Shown: positions 23,416 through 38,000, numbered from the stretch's first letter. The stretch is 64,000 bases of DNA from Harmothoe impar (GCA_947462335.1 OX381708.1:43527377-43591376), one strand, 5' to 3'. Notes: generated by a model from the sequence alone, not told the origin. Made by a program: numbers and translations.

Positions 23416-25555
23416 CCCTGTTATACGTACCACATCCTAAAGGGCAGCTGTTTCTTTAGACTGATGATGAATGGATGGCAATACACAAAGAACAAGATTG
23501 AATATCTTCCGTTGTCACGTCGGGTGCATGTATTATTGTTGGGCCATACTTCGAGCAGCAGGTGGGGTGCAGCTTTTTAAGTGGGGGGATCCATTCTGCG
23601 AGCAGCTCATGGTGTGAACCACCAGTAGTGTGGCAACAGTACGATAAAACACTCGGCACTGTGGCCTGCTGTAGTAGACCACCTGTTTCTTTTGTCATGA
23701 GTGTCTTCACCCTCAATACTATGCACGGAGGGAGAGTATTTCTTGTGATTGCTCGAGTATCTAACAACTACTTATGTATAGGAATTATAAGGACGGTGTG
23801 TGCACTACGTCCCCCGACGCTGAAACATGCTGATTTATGGATTAGAAGAGAAACCCAAATTTTATGAATCTAACACTCCTTACAAAAACCTACTTGTTTA
23901 ACAGGAGTAAAGGGAAGAATATCAAATATACTGTAATTCAATATATTCAATCATTGAATTATGAAATGTAGATACATTGCGATACAGGCAATTTGAAGAC
24001 GTCCATTTCGCAGTACTAGAACAATATATATATTCTCTTCGGCTCTAGAAATGTGCTTCAAGGTTCCTATTCTACAATGGCTATATACCTATGTGGCTTA
24101 CCAGTGTGCCCTTTGGCTAAACAAATACGCATATAGATGTGTATATACTATGCTAACCCACTCAACAGCGTTAGGGGTATACTGTAACTTATATAACGCC
24201 TACATGCCTGGGCTAAATAATTAATCACAGCCCTAACTTAGTCTAGACCGGCTCTCAATGACATAGGGGCATAAACAAGCATTGTTTCACTGATCACCGA
24301 TTAGAAGTCATGCATGTGTTTACAAACAATTTGACTCCTTAAATGTCTTATTTTTTCCAACCATTACCATCCATACGTCAGACTCAAAATCAACTTGCAC
24401 AATTCCGGAGTTGCCCTGGACAAATTCCAATATAGCGCCTAACATATCTATATCCATACAAGCGACATATCCTAGCCTCTATAAACCATATTGACTACAA
24501 AAAGAGGGGTAGATCGAGCGACCATACGGTTCTACATGACTGATTTAAAGGTCACCTCCAGCTTGATAGACATGGAACCTCTATTGTTTGTACTGGTAAT
24601 GTCGGTAATGGCTTATTGGCTGTTATTTTGACACATGAGTGACATATTCTGTAATGCCTGTCAGAAGTAAACATGGCCGCCCCCTCCACTCTTTACCCCA
24701 ACTATTCACTGTCATAACACAGACATGTACATATCATGGAGAGACAACCTCTACAGCCCTTTTACAAGATACATGTCAAGGTCCACATACACACAGATAC
24801 AAACTGTACCTGTGACATACTAGTACACAGATACAAATTCCACAACTCTGTAGCTGACATTTCATTATTGATATTATGAATCTAAACCTGCAGTGTGTGA
24901 AGCATTAACCTGTTGGCAGACTTACCTGTCTGTTGAGGTTCTTTGCCCGCTGTGCCTGTAGCAGACCTACGCCGGTGCCCTCATCCTCTGTCTGCTCCGT
25001 GGGACAGACGCATAGCCAGGCTATGATCTCACGGAAGCTTTTGGATCCCATGCTGGACCCCATGTTATCCTTCCCCGCAATACTGAACGCTTGGTTTTCC
25101 TATTGGCAAATTAAAGGTCAATCCCTAGTGGGATTGCTTAAAGGATTCCCGATAGGAGGGTATCTAGATAAATTATTGCTTCAGACTTTCTGCTAGTTGT
25201 GTGAGAAATGTTAATTTTCTCAAGCCGTTACCCTGATTAAATACTGGGTAATAGTAGTAGCGTTGCTTGTAATTATAGTATAACTCTGGTATGCTAAAGG
25301 TAATGACCCTTCTTCTAGCTCCAGTCGGATTTGTGAAGATAATCCACCTGCTCCTGTGGGAAGCAGTTGAGGCATAAATCCAGACCTAAGCGCGCAAATC
25401 ATTCTCGTGTTGCCTTCGAATAAGTGACACAAATTAGCGACCTTTTGGTTTCTTATCGGTTTCTTCCAGTGACGCCGGACTCTCTTGAGAATATGAAGAT
25501 AGTAGATCACGATGACAGTGGTGTGCTTGATTCTCTCTAGGTTAAACTGAGAGGT
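23416..25555. other. Host noncoding stretch
   Basis: No gene or element is recognised, apart from one GAGCAGCTC site at 23600. Confidence 0.45.
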
Positions 25556-25559
25556 TTGT

Positions 25560-26780
25560 GAGTGAGTGAGTGGAGAGAGAGAGAGTGGTAGTTGGACAAA
25601 CCACGAGCAGCTCGCCTCCTCCTCCTCGCAATCCCCGCTCAGTCGGATCGATGGGACCTGCTCATCGCGAGTTGCTCACGGAGGTAACAATCACACGGCG
25701 CCGCGCCTCCCAGCACGGTGCGGTACAGCCAAAGAGCTGCTCCCCAGCATCTAAAATAACACAGTTTTACAACAGGAGCAGCTCCCTTCTGGCCGTAGAG
25801 AGTGTAGTCTCCGACCTGTGGGCGGTGTTCCTACTTCCCAGGCCGCCGCCGCCGCCGCCGACGACGATTATTGCTTAATCCCTTCCTCCAGCACCTCTGA
25901 CGACACCGTCGTCGTCACCCACAATGGCCGCGGCAGTTGCACCCCTCTTGCCTACGTTGGTAGTTTGCCTGCAGCAGGTCACCCCCGTGAGGAGCACGGG
26001 AGCCGCCCAGTGCTGGCAATGCATGCACGGCACTGGAGGAGGGGGAGGGGTTGTACTCCTAGTCCTCCTCCACCTCTTGCTCCTCTTCCTCTGCAGCCGT
26101 GGAGCACCTCCGCCGCTGCCGCCAACGACCACTGCCGCTATTAGAGCATTTATCGCAGATCTGAGGCAGAGTACACAGTATCGTCATTAATCCTAATGGC
26201 AGCATTAATTATAAAGTCCGCCCTTAAATATTTGTTGCCGAGGCCTGGAGGGCTGAGGGTGGTGGTGGTGAGGAGTGGGGGTGCCTGTAGCTCTCCTGTA
26301 GACTCCTGTTGGTGTCTGTGGTGTTGGTGCCAGTGGTGCTGGGTGAGCTGCTCCTCCTCCTGCAGGTGGGGACAGGGGCAGAGCGGATGGCCGAGCTGGT
26401 GCTGGGAGGTAGGACCTGGAGGAGTGGGTAGCAGGGAGTGGTAGGTGGGGGGGGGGATTAGCTCTGCATGTCGTTCCTCCTTTAACCTGCTTCTGGGTGG
26501 TGCGGCGGCGCGCCCTCTGTGCCTCCCTTCCTTCCTGCACCTCTCCAGTATGGCACGGCGCTACGGCTACAGGAGGAGCCCTTATAGGAGGTCCCTGCTC
26601 CTGGTGCTGGCTGGGTACTGCTTAGGGGTGGAGCCCACTCCCTCTGTCTCCCACCTCCTGTCTGTCCACTCACACACACTCTGTGTCGATCTGTGCACCT
26701 CTCCCTTTCCTGCAGTTGTCCGCGGGCAGGGCTTGGTGCCGCCAAGCAAGCCTTTCTCTCAGAGCGACCAATGACACACT
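25560..26780. promoter_or_regulatory. GC- and CpG-rich block, possible host promoter or first exon
   Basis: This is the most GC-rich stretch outside the mobile element. It has an AG purine run at its start, (GCC)n at 25844-25860, many CpGs and four GAGCWGCTC sites (25605, 25734, 25776 and 26345). Two ATGs in good context open short frames: 25924 (88 codons) and 26550. It would fit the CpG island of a gene whose other exons lie outside or are unrecognisable here. Confidence 0.4.
26550..26774 (+). CDS. Candidate first exon with signal-peptide-like start (hypothetical)
   Basis: The ATG has A at -3 and G at +4. The 74-codon frame starts with a very basic region (MARRYGYRRSPYRR), then SLLLVLAGYCLG, which is a plausible signal peptide or signal anchor. 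The rest has no domain. A pyrimidine tract ending CCTGCAG at 26715 could be a splice acceptor. The frame lies inside the CpG-rich block. I do not recognise a family, and this may be chance. Confidence 0.2.
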   Translation: MARRYGYRRSPYRRSLLLVLAGYCLGVEPTPSVSHLLSVHSHTLCVDLCTSPFPAVVRGQGLVPPSKPFSQSDQ

Positions 26781-29700
26781 ACCCTGGAGGAGAACGCTAG
26801 CTACTCAGGTGGGCCCGGTCCTCGCTGAATGATTTGTATATATATATACATTGCAATGGGAAACAAGAGGAAGAAGGGAATGGTCTATAGGTAAAACAGA
26901 GGGTTTGGACAAAATGGATAATATTGTGTTGCTGATTAGTACAGGAACGCCAATAATAGCAAGGGATGGGGCAGTGCTTTGCCTTTGGATAATTGTACTA
27001 CCTGTTTCACTCAGAGAGGTGTGCCTTGGTGCAGTATATATAATTCAGAAGAGAAAACCACAATGGGTTCCTCTAGCCCACTTTCCTTGGGTAGCTTTGT
27101 ATGACCAACTATAATAGCAACAGTCCCCAATATACACGCAGTTCACTCCGTCAGTGGCAACTAAGGTCCTCGCTCTCAGGGTCTCCTCTACATTTAGAGA
27201 CTAGGGTATCCATTTATCCAAATATAGGTTGCGGTAATGCCGACTGACCTCTTGCTGATCGCGCACTTTCAGTACTTTGCTATACATAAACTCCAACACC
27301 ACTCATTACCTCAGTGGTAACCTGTTAGAGGTATGCGCACAATGCCCTCCAGGAGATCCACATGTAAGTATAATGTGAGACGAGGTAATCACACTGAATC
27401 CGATAAGTTAAATCTGAGATTAAGCCAAGACGTCTGATTTTTAAATTTAACCAATTAGGTGTAAACCACCCTAGCGTGACGGCGCTAGCTCCTTAAACCT
27501 CAGTGTGTGCTGTATTTACATTCACACATGGGGAACCTGACACAGCATGTTGGTAGTGGCACACAGTAGGGATGTACTATACCACACACCCACCATGTGT
27601 GTCTGTACATGTACCTCCAGGCGCCCACAGGAGGCCGACTAATGGACTGACTTCCTCCAGCAGCTGTAGTGTGGGAACACCCTGTCCTCCTCCTACCTCC
27701 TCCAGGCGGTGCCTGGACAGTGGCCGTCTGTGGCTGCCCTTGCTGCTTGCTGCCCACCTGAGCACGACGACTGCCTCCCCCTGATGATCCTCCCCACTCC
27801 ATACACTACTCCATACTCCAGTCCGATCGACAACACAGCGGGCCATCCCCTTCCTGAGCGCGTTAGGAAATTCTACTTCTTTAGGGGAAGCAACGTGTAT
27901 CATGATTTCTTTTGTATTGATGGCATTTCTGGGTACATTACTTCACGCCTGCATTATTATATTCGCCATAGTTTGAACATCGAACACGGCTCATTTATTT
28001 ATTTGATCACTAGAATACCCTCTCCAAATATACTATCGAAATTAGAGTGCTCTAGAGTTGGATTTTATACTTTACTAACGCACCCTCCTAGTTGATCACC
28101 GCAGCTTAAATCCTGGTGACAGCGCCCCTATAGGATCGGCGGCACACTACCGTAGACGTTCTGCTCTGAATACCAGCTGGGCATGTAAACGTGTGAAGTT
28201 AAACCCCAACCTCCCCTATGTAAGGCTCAGAGCACCGCGGTCCGAACGCCACTCTGACTCTTGCTGTAGCGGCAGTAAGACTTTGGCTTTAAGAAGGCGG
28301 CTACGCTTGAAAGGACACACTGACCGAGTTTGCAAGATGTATTGTAAAGCTCAGGTGGTATTACTCCAGAAAGGAATTTCTCAACCACAACAGACACAAG
28401 GGAAGGGCATTTGGCAACATCGGTGTCTTACTCAGCGTGCAATTTGTACAAAGGATGGGCCATTTTCCGATTAAGGGGCTACCAATGGTTATTGAATATT
28501 GTGGGCTGGCATACTTGTATGGCTGTCTGTATACTTCACCCCGACTTCACCAACGAATGATCTCCCTTAAGGAGTTTACTCTCTTTGATCTACTGCCAAA
28601 TGTACACTTTTAAGTCTGACCTTAGTCTATAACGCTATCAAGATATACAGGTCGCTATGACCCTGGAACACACCTTATTCCTCACCCTAAATTACCCCCC
28701 CTCCAACAGAACACCCACCCATGCTTTACTGTTCGCAAAGGTGTGGCAAAATGCACCTGTGCCAATGCCTCCATTATAGCGAAGGTACTTAAAACATGTC
28801 AACATTATCTAAATGATATTGTCATATTGGCAGCGATGATCTGGTCAATTATGTCAGGAGGTATTCCCATGCAGTTGGGGAATCTAATACATGTACATGT
28901 GCTACTTACGTGGACTATACCGGTACTCCTTTTATAAGGGTTTGATGCCTAGGACTACAGGTAGACTTATTGAGCCATGCATATATATCGACATATAGGT
29001 ATATATGAGGAAGGGAGGATCAAAATGATGTCACATAGAGAACGAAAATTAGCAATGAATCAATATGATTCTTCTATGAATAACTGTCACATTGTTATTA
29101 CCATAAATATACATGGCGACTTGGACGGCACACTGCACCATCCAGCTCAGTCGGTGGTAATCGCCCAAGGAATATCTAAAGTCACGTCTTTGAAGAGGCA
29201 GTTGAAATCAATAGTTGCACCCAAGATACACCGTTTTATAATCTATTAGACTCCTCTTCAACTTCATAACCCCTGATAGTGCCTGAGCGAGGGCATCTTC
29301 TGTGGAAATAAAACCGCCCATATTTGACTAGTGACCATGCTTCCAGGCAGTAATGACCTTGGAATAACAGAGCGATTAACAAGGCAGCCCTATTCACGCA
29401 AACCACCCATTGCCATTTTTTGGTGATTGTTTGGAGCTTGTGCGGGTATTGGGGGGGGGGGGGGAGGGCTGAGTTTCAAACGGTGCTAAACAACAAAGCT
29501 CATAAAAAGGAGTGATGGAACGAGACTAAAGCAGACGGTAAGGCGGTTTTAAGTTACATGGACTAGATAGGTGAACGTCTTCCTGTTTGATACAGTTTTT
29601 TTTATTGCGTTGAACGTGCATCTGGTTTTCTTCTTGGGGGCTTTGAGCTGGTAGAGTTGCATATGCCTGGAACTGTCCACATATATGGCATCATTCAAAA

Positions 29701-31940
29701 GGAAAAAAGAATTGACCCTATTTTCAGGGGTTTTGCTAGACAGAGCCTATAGGTATCATGAAACATCCCCTCCTTCTTCACCCAACAAAAACAGACGACA
29801 ATTGAATTTTGGGCGGGAACGGTTTGATGTCATGTATATAGAAGGGACAAGGAAGCAGTAGGAGAACTGGAGGAGGGCCACTCCACTGTGTTTCTGACCA
29901 AGGCATTGATCCCCAGAGTGGGCCAGCATCAATAATACAGTCCATCTGGCAGGTATTGTGCCGAGGCCACCCGCCCCAAGGTGCATACAGGTAGGGGTAC
30001 CTATATGTGTACACCTCCGCTGTACAGCTTAAGATAACAGTACATAAAGTGACTTAATACATTTTTTTTGTACAGGCAAATACAATAGTTGGTGAATTCT
30101 ATAAATATGGTATAGTGTATATGCGTTGCACAACATGCTGCCTTTCAGTTTCTGGTATGCTTTCAGTAGAGGCACCCATTAAACCCCCTCCCTCCCTGAA
30201 ATCCCTACTCTATTCCTCCATGTTGCTTGTAACCATTTAACCCCCTTCACCCCACCCCTTGCCTGCCCCCTACATGCTCCCACCTGTCCACATGTTAACC
30301 CCACCTAGGGGCGATATATCATTTATGGTAAGCAATATAACTTCATTTCCTTTCGCCTCCCTGCTTACTGTATATTCCCACCTGATACATATAATTATTA
30401 ATGACCAATATGGTATTCATCTATAATTGAATAGTTCCTCCTGTCCATCTGTTTCCAGGATGCTACATGACACATTTCTTGACAGTCCTCCCGTCCCTAT
30501 TATGAGCATTACAACTAATCCCCTTAACTTTTACATATGTGAAAGGAAACAAAATATCTACATACATGTATAAATGAATTGTAAAAAATGCCATACACAT
30601 CTTCCAAACCATCTATATAGCTTCTTTCTTTACAATTCGTGGGTACAATCCAGTTTCACCTGCCTTGCTACCGGCTATTTTAGTGTTAGTGGCTGTAACA
30701 TCACTTCAATCTGGACCTTCGGCTTATTGTGCAATTCTACCTGTATCGTTGGTTCTATGTGCAAAAACTGGTGCTGAGGCCCCTATTTGACTTCGCAGTT
30801 TCCTAATAAACGTCTTACTCATGTAGTATCTACTTATCAACATTAAGACCATACACATGATCAAACAGCAGACACATTCCATGCCGTATCGTCCTCCTGC
30901 TCTCCAACTACCTGTACCTTTGAATTAGCTGACCATTTGGCCATATCTTCAATAGGGACGACCAGGTGTCTGTGTAATTCTTATTCGTCCAACACAGGCA
31001 TTACCATTTCCGTTTGTCATTTATGATTAATACCTGGCAACGTTGGCTCCTTACTATACATAGTGACATTAGTTTGCCCAAGATCAATATCTTTTACCCA
31101 TCATTCATCATCGTCAATTGCACACACATTTCCCATTGGTTGATTGTTTGTAGCTATCTTGATTTCAATGGGTGTTAAATTAAGCACTGATATGATCTAG
31201 CTCTCTCGGTACAGTCTACCATTTCCGGTACCATTTCCTGGCTGAACAAATGGAGTGAACTGATTGTGCTTGAGCCGCCTCATCCCTCATGAACTACGTT
31301 CCTTCCATCCTGCTGCACGGGGTGAATTAGGATGTTCAGTCCGAGCATGTAGTTATGTAATTAATAGCGGCATGACATAATGCCCCCTTGAGGACCAGAA
31401 AGTGATGTTCTGGAAGTAAGCTAATTCCGTGTGCTCCATAAGGGATCCAATCAAGCCTAGCAGCGGTCTTCACTATACATAATCAACTGATATTGTGGTT
31501 AATCATGTTGCGGGGGAAAGGTTTGTTGCCCCTCCCCCCATCTGTATACATGTCCTTTCATATCAAGGAATTTTCTACCATCTAAAAGGCATGCGAAATG
31601 ACATTACATCGGTGTTTAAATGTTAACGTTTACCCCTCTCCTTTCATGTTCACCCCTGATTGGATGTGCATGAAGTTATCTCCCGTGATACCACTGTTAT
31701 ATACCACACATAACTATTCTACCTCAAGCCTTAAAAAGACACGTCCACCGAAAACTAAATTGGGTTATTTTCCCAAGCAAGGTATTTCACCACGAGCCAA
31801 GTAGACTCTAAGGTGTTAATTAGTCGCTGGCCACCTGACTAGTGTTACAAAACGGATCAATAGGTAACTCTAATCTCACAGACCAACTATCGCTACAGCA
31901 CATACCCTACACTTATCCCCCACGCCATTCACCAGAATGG
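26781..31940. other. Host noncoding stretch
   Basis: No supportable gene is seen. A poly-G tract lies at 29451. Frames near 27500-28100 have no domains. Confidence 0.45.
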
Positions 31941-31950
31941 CCCTTGTAAA

Positions 31951-32152
31951 CACCACTTTGACCTTGAAATTGAATGTTGCTGGGTTTGGCCAATCCCTAC
32001 TGTTAGCTTGAAGCATGTGGTAACGGAAAGTATAGTGGACGTTTTCCCACAATACTCTGTGATTTGAGTTCAAGTTCCTTTACACCGGTTGCAAGCTAAC
32101 ACAGAAATTGCCCAAACCCAGCAAAAGATCAAGTTCAAGGTCATAGTGGTGG
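31951..32152. repeat. Inverted repeat, about 60-bp arms
   Basis: 31951-32010 is an imperfect inverse of 32092-32152. Shared blocks include CAAGCTAACA, CCAAACCCAGCAA and TTCAAGGTCA, with an 80-bp spacer. It may be a foldback MITE or a piece of one; no target duplication is evident. Confidence 0.65.
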
Positions 32153-32159
32153 TAATCAG

Positions 32160-32990
32160 AATCTCCCTGTGGAAAGGAGAATACATACCCAGGAAACGGT
32201 CAAACGAAGTGGGCACCGAAAACAGCTGGTTGATCAATGTTGATTCATGGTTCTGTGTCCACTGGGAACAAGCACCTACTAATGACTGCAACATTTACTG
32301 AGCATTTCTGGGCTATGTAGAATGATAGATATGTATCTTAAGTATACAGAAGCTATTCAGAAAATGTAATGCCCCTTGTTGTCGCATTATGGATGCCTCA
32401 TATATATGGCATTAATGACCATAGTTTGATGATTGATGATGCTATTCGTACTAGCTCCCTGGGTGTGTTTGCATATATACATATTATACACAATGCATGT
32501 TTTTTTGGATACCTGTGTCTCATCAAGGGTGATGGACATTGGAATCATCTGTGTTTCGTTCTCTGTGGTTCTGTGTTATGGCGTCTGCTCCTTTTTTTTT
32601 TACCAGTGAGGGAACATTCGATGATCTAGTAAATCTAACTGCATGGGTTTGTATGGTGTCATTTATACATAGGAACATTATATCAGCAATATACTGATAT
32701 ATGTTATGTGAAACCTATTTTCAGATATTACAATAATGAATAGATACATATATACAATGTACAAAACATTTTACCTATTATGTGGTGTGTTGAGAAAATA
32801 TTTTTCAAGGAGCAAGTTAAAGACAAACTGTTTGACTTCTTTCAGGCCTTCTTGACTTCTTTCAGGACTTCTGGCGATCAGACCAGTTACATTTAATCTA
32901 CGATGGACACCGCATATTATCATTATTGTAGTTCGGTTCTGTGCTTGCACGCATAATCATATTCGTTAACAATGCAATACTCATATTGGT
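32160..32990. other. Host noncoding stretch
   Basis: No gene or element is seen. Confidence 0.4.
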
Positions 32991-32995
32991 ATTGT

Positions 32996-33013
32996 ATTAT
33001 TATTATTATTATC

Positions 33014-33089
<76 letters not shown>

Positions 33090-33092
33090 TAT
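32996..33092. repeat. (ATT)n/(ATC)n microsatellite
   Basis: ATT and ATC triplets alternate in blocks. The Asp-rich and Ile/Tyr-rich frames over it are artefacts. Confidence 0.95.
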
Positions 33093-33701
33093 TGTTGTTA
33101 TTGTTGTGGCTATCGAACGGAAACTTAAACAAAGGGTATGTGTAAAGAAATTATTCTTGTATAGACAATAGTATTGCATTATTGAATGTGAGGACAGATC
33201 TTTACACTATTATACCTCGCTAGAGCGGTCATGCTGTACCAATTGATGTCCACTGTCTCGAGGAAAAAATATCTTGGAACTTGAATATACTGGCCGCTGA
33301 GATACTTAGTATCTGTCATGTATAGATAGTGAGTATGCGATTAACTGATACCTTCCATAGGACTACAAGGCGTGCTCTTGCTTTCATGTATGAACATAAT
33401 CACCAATGCTATATCAATGGATATGCTGACTACCGACATGAGACACAATTCTCTGCATGTAAAGGTGTTACATGTCGGTTTCATTACTTCCTAGAGATCC
33501 TTGCCATTAACAGTTATTAACGCCATTTGCATTAATGAGTCTAATGTAACCCAACTATTAATAACCATTGGCTATTAGTATCACATGATATACATATTGA
33601 ATGATGTGACAATATCTGCAACTATAGACGGCCGGACAATATATACCGGTACTTGGATTATTGTCAGTTAGACGTAATGGGGCAGGGGTCTATCCCATTA
33701 A

Positions 33702-34250
33702 AGGGAAATGCTACTTGTCGAGATAATACTGAAATTCTATTGCTATTTGCATGTAACTCAAGATTATATTAGCTTGATTTATTATCAAATAGAAAATGAA
33801 AAGAAATTGACTTGTGACCGAGCTAATTTTCATGATACAGCCATTTGAGCAAATGAGAACCTTAATTACAGAAATGAATGGGAAAACAGTATTTTCTCAC
33901 ATTATCGGTCATGGATTATCCCCCTCTATTGCTATATCAACCAAAACTTGGGAATGTTTCATGGGCATCTATAGGAACATTTTAAATGTAAAATACTAAG
34001 GGGTCACCGATGAAATAAGAAAGTTATGAATTTTTCAAAAATACTTATTTTGCCTTAACTATAGGATGCTATGGGTGTCCCAGTGACTAATAAATGCCAT
34101 ACACACAGGTATCATCTCTGGATTGCAAATAAAATGGTTGATTAAGGGAAAGTACCATACATTGGAATACAAATTTAGCCAAAAGAGGAATTTTCATGGG
34201 TATTGATTTTTGTCACCAGGTGGCCTATGTGTAGGAACCCGCATTTCCCT
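33702..34250. mobile_element. Candidate TTAA-type MITE, 549 bp
   Basis: The ends are AGGGAAATGC (33702-33711) and its inverse (34241-34250), directly flanked by TTAA at 33698-33701 and 34251-34254. A TTAA duplication is typical of piggyBac and some Kolobok-type elements. No open frame of note lies inside, so it would be non-autonomous. Confidence 0.6.
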
Positions 34251-34257
34251 TTAAGAA

Positions 34258-34950
34258 CTAACATTCCGTACATACTGTCATCTGGTGCTACATATGGAGA
34301 GGTCATTACTGTACAATTTACTTTATACGTATCTATAACTCTCTATCCCTTAATCTAGCAACATTGGATGGTTGCTTTGTCAGCGCCAGCTGAAAGAAAC
34401 CCCATACAGCAATGGAAAGGTGTAGACAGGCTGGGGGAATAATCCAGGGGCTCATGAGACAAAAGGAAACAGGTGTTGGGGTTAATGAGGAGATCCCAAA
34501 ATCACTAACTTCACAATGAATAGTGTGTACCCGGAACCTGTATCTCTTATGGCCAATACTGACTTCACTGACTGGAGAACCATTGTATTCGCTCCAAAGC
34601 TGTCCGGTGATATGTTACACAGATAAATATTTTACATGACATTTGTACTCAAGTAAGCTTCCCATAGATAACGTTTGTTCATTAATGCTGATTGAGGAGA
34701 AAGTGCCAAAGTGCAGTACATTGACTATGTGAATGAGATTTACAACGCGTCCCTAGTAGAACAATTAAGGGTTGCTGATAATGGTGCCATGATAGCTGTA
34801 TCCAAGCAACACTCATCGGTATCAATAGGACCTATTGGGACCAGCAACAATGTAGTAATTTGTACCCGACAGGATGGAACTCAGAGATAACTTGGACACC
34901 CACAATCTCGCTCCGAGTCTAGGCGTTAATAGCGTAGTGTCCACTGAGTT
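34258..34950. other. Host noncoding stretch
   Basis: No gene or element is seen. Confidence 0.4.
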
Positions 34951-34951
34951 A

Positions 34952-34955
<4 letters not shown>

Positions 34956-35012
<57 letters not shown>
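34956..35012. repeat. (AG)n microsatellite
   Basis: An uninterrupted AG run of about 28 units, followed 20 bp later by a short (TA)n run. Confidence 0.95.
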
Positions 35013-35017
<5 letters not shown>

Positions 35018-38000
35018 TTCATTCTCATGTGGGTATATATATATATTGCTGCATTGGGGGCCTCATCAAATGTGAAATGTTCAAGTGCATAAGACCGCAG
35101 CATAAAAGCCTGCATTAGGCTGAAACTCTTGAAATGAGGTTAAATATATCAGCATGACACCTCACCCATTTGTTCAGCATGCATATATCATGTGTGATCT
35201 TTTGACTGATACATCCTTTTTTTGCAGGAGACAGCCTAAATTACGAGGTGTTGGGGTTTGCTTAGACCCTGTCGTACACAATGACAGACAGCCTCTGTAT
35301 ACATAATGTTGGCATCCCCTTGGTAAATATTCACATGCATTTTGCATGATCAAATATTGAACAATGCCCTTTAATATTTCATAAATGTCATCGGGTTATT
35401 CTGATCTGAATACAATCAGGTTTCTGCTATAGGTACCACCAGCTATTGAATCTTTGTGAATTGGCGATTATCACAGGTTATTGAACTTTGTAAATCGCTG
35501 CCATCTTTCGTAGACTAGTTTATCGGCAGGTCGTAGTCCCCAGGTGGTGAACATACATGGTGATTACATACATGTGACATAATTGACATGGAGTCATCAA
35601 ATAGCTATACATAATCCCCTTTGTAAGCTCACCTGGGCCTTAAACCAGTCATACCATGGTTAGATAACTTCCGTAGTTAATTTACATATAATTGATAGTA
35701 TTACATTGCTTCATTGTAATATATTATATGGACAGTCAATATTTATAATGTATATATGGCATGTAGCTTGCACAATTGCATAATATATCATACATAAGAC
35801 CAGTCAATATGATTAAATATGACAATAGTACAAATACTCTACATCATTTCATATTGCAGACATACAGGTTATGATTCCCTTGTGCATGGGGATTAAGGAT
35901 ATATTGACTTATATTAGTGCAGTGATATGAAAGCACCCCCCCCCTTAATTCCCTTCATATAACACACAGGTACAACTACAGGTGGCATGATTGATCCAGA
36001 GGATTGACTACACACGAGAGCTTTGAAGGACGTGAAAAAGCAATGAATAAAAGGATGTACGAAAAATACTCCTACAGATGACTCAGGTGATCCTCGACGA
36101 ATCTTTTCTATTCAGAGGCATGCTACCATTGAATCACATTGTAACTGCTTTGTTCGTTCATTGATAAATTGGCACCACAGTCTGGGAAATCCATTAGGAA
36201 TATTTTCAAAATGGGCTTTACAGATATGCACCTACCATTGACATATCCTATCTTATTTAGCAATCACATTGATGCCTTGATGTGCCAGTGTCTGTGAAGC
36301 TTTAGAAGGTTGTGTTGTTTTTAGAACACATTCGCAATGTTAGGTCTTTGTGTGAATCCATGAATAAACCCCTCCCTAATTCAATCATCAATCATAATTA
36401 AATAAACTCGTCACCCATCGAGCGAGTAGTCTATGACATCACCATCGATGGATATCTCAAATGGACTTTATATATCGGATGCTTTTTAGATATCCAACTC
36501 GTTTATTGCTTTAGCTCTGTAAAGCTCACTAAACTTCCTTGATGGCTATCAATGGGCAAATGAATGGTCTTGATGTAATCCAGCACGAAGGAAGGTAAAT
36601 AGTCAGAGTATCAAGGATGTGACACAGACTCAGAGCCAATGTTTAGTTTGGCCTAAGCTACCAACGACAATCAAATAACGAATTCGCCCCAAGTCAATCC
36701 CCTATTAGACTGTGCCTCTGGTGGTTGTGTAGGTCCATCGACCGTCGCTAATCACACGGAACAGTCTACTCACGCAAATCAATCCCAACCACGCCGCCGA
36801 GCAACAACATTCAGCTGCCTCCAACCCCTCAGCTGCCAGCTCAGACTCTCAGATTATCTACACACCCATCCTGTGTTCAAATACTGCATGTGTGGCCAAC
36901 AGGCATTTCCAACCACTCCTCTAAACCACTTCTACAACATATTACTCCCTGCATTTCCTGCCGCCTTGCCTTGAAACTCTACCGAGCACCTCTTGTAGCC
37001 ACCCTGGAAACACAATGTCTCTATTTGTCCATTGTTTCATGCAAGACCGAACACCCACAATCTTATTCAAACATTTTTGCGTTCACTGTATATCCCACAT
37101 CACCGCCATCTGCGGCATACCTACCACTACCATACATTTTGGTCCAGACATCACCCCCTATACTACTTACATGCCACCCCATTGTTAAAGTCCCCACTAT
37201 ATCTTCCTGCATGATCACGCATATCCTGAGCCTTTTTCATATGATATAATGTGGTATAACAATAAACATGCATGCTCACTATGTTTAATCTATTCAGGAA
37301 AGCTATACCAAGCACTAACTTTCATATCAATCACTGTCTCTCTACGCATGGGAAATCGTATCCTGCGACACCATTCCCTCAGCCGCCACCAAACCTTTAC
37401 CATCAGATTCCGACTTCACATTATGCCTGTCATAACCGTATAGGTAAAGCTCTGCCCCTCTACTGGTAGCGAGCATTTGATGGATGACTCCTCCTGAGTG
37501 ATCTCCCTGCGCATCATAGGGCAAGCCATGGAGGAATAGATAGACGTGAGCGCTATCTAGACCCCAGGCATTAGCCCCATAGCTGCGAATGGAATAGACG
37601 CCTCTCAATAGATGATATTAAGCATAGATGATAATATAATTAAGCAATATCTCAACTCTATCGACAGCTGCTGTTCAACACATAACATTGCACCTTATTC
37701 CCTCATAACATTGCACCTTATTCCCTCAGTCATCACTCTATCGACAAAGGATGCTGTTATTAGTTGTCCTAGTGCATTTTATGTAGAGAGTTTTTCTTAA
37801 TCATATAGAATGAAGCTATACACACATCATATTATTCTTATTCATTCACATATTCATTCATATAAGTAAATTGGTCACTGTCCAATGCAGTAGGCTGATT
37901 CTAGCTAGACCGTCTCGGGAAACTACCTGCATCTGGGGATCCACTGCGATTGTATCTATCTAAACATACATAGCTCCTAACATGTAGATTTGATAGAGAA

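Noticed and set aside
25924..26190. 88-codon frame in the CpG-rich block
   Set aside because: It has a good ATG context, but the Leu and Gly runs come from CTC/GGA-rich DNA and no family is recognisable.
32923..33171. Asp-rich and Tyr/Ile-rich frames
   Set aside because: They come from the (ATT)n/(ATC)n microsatellite.
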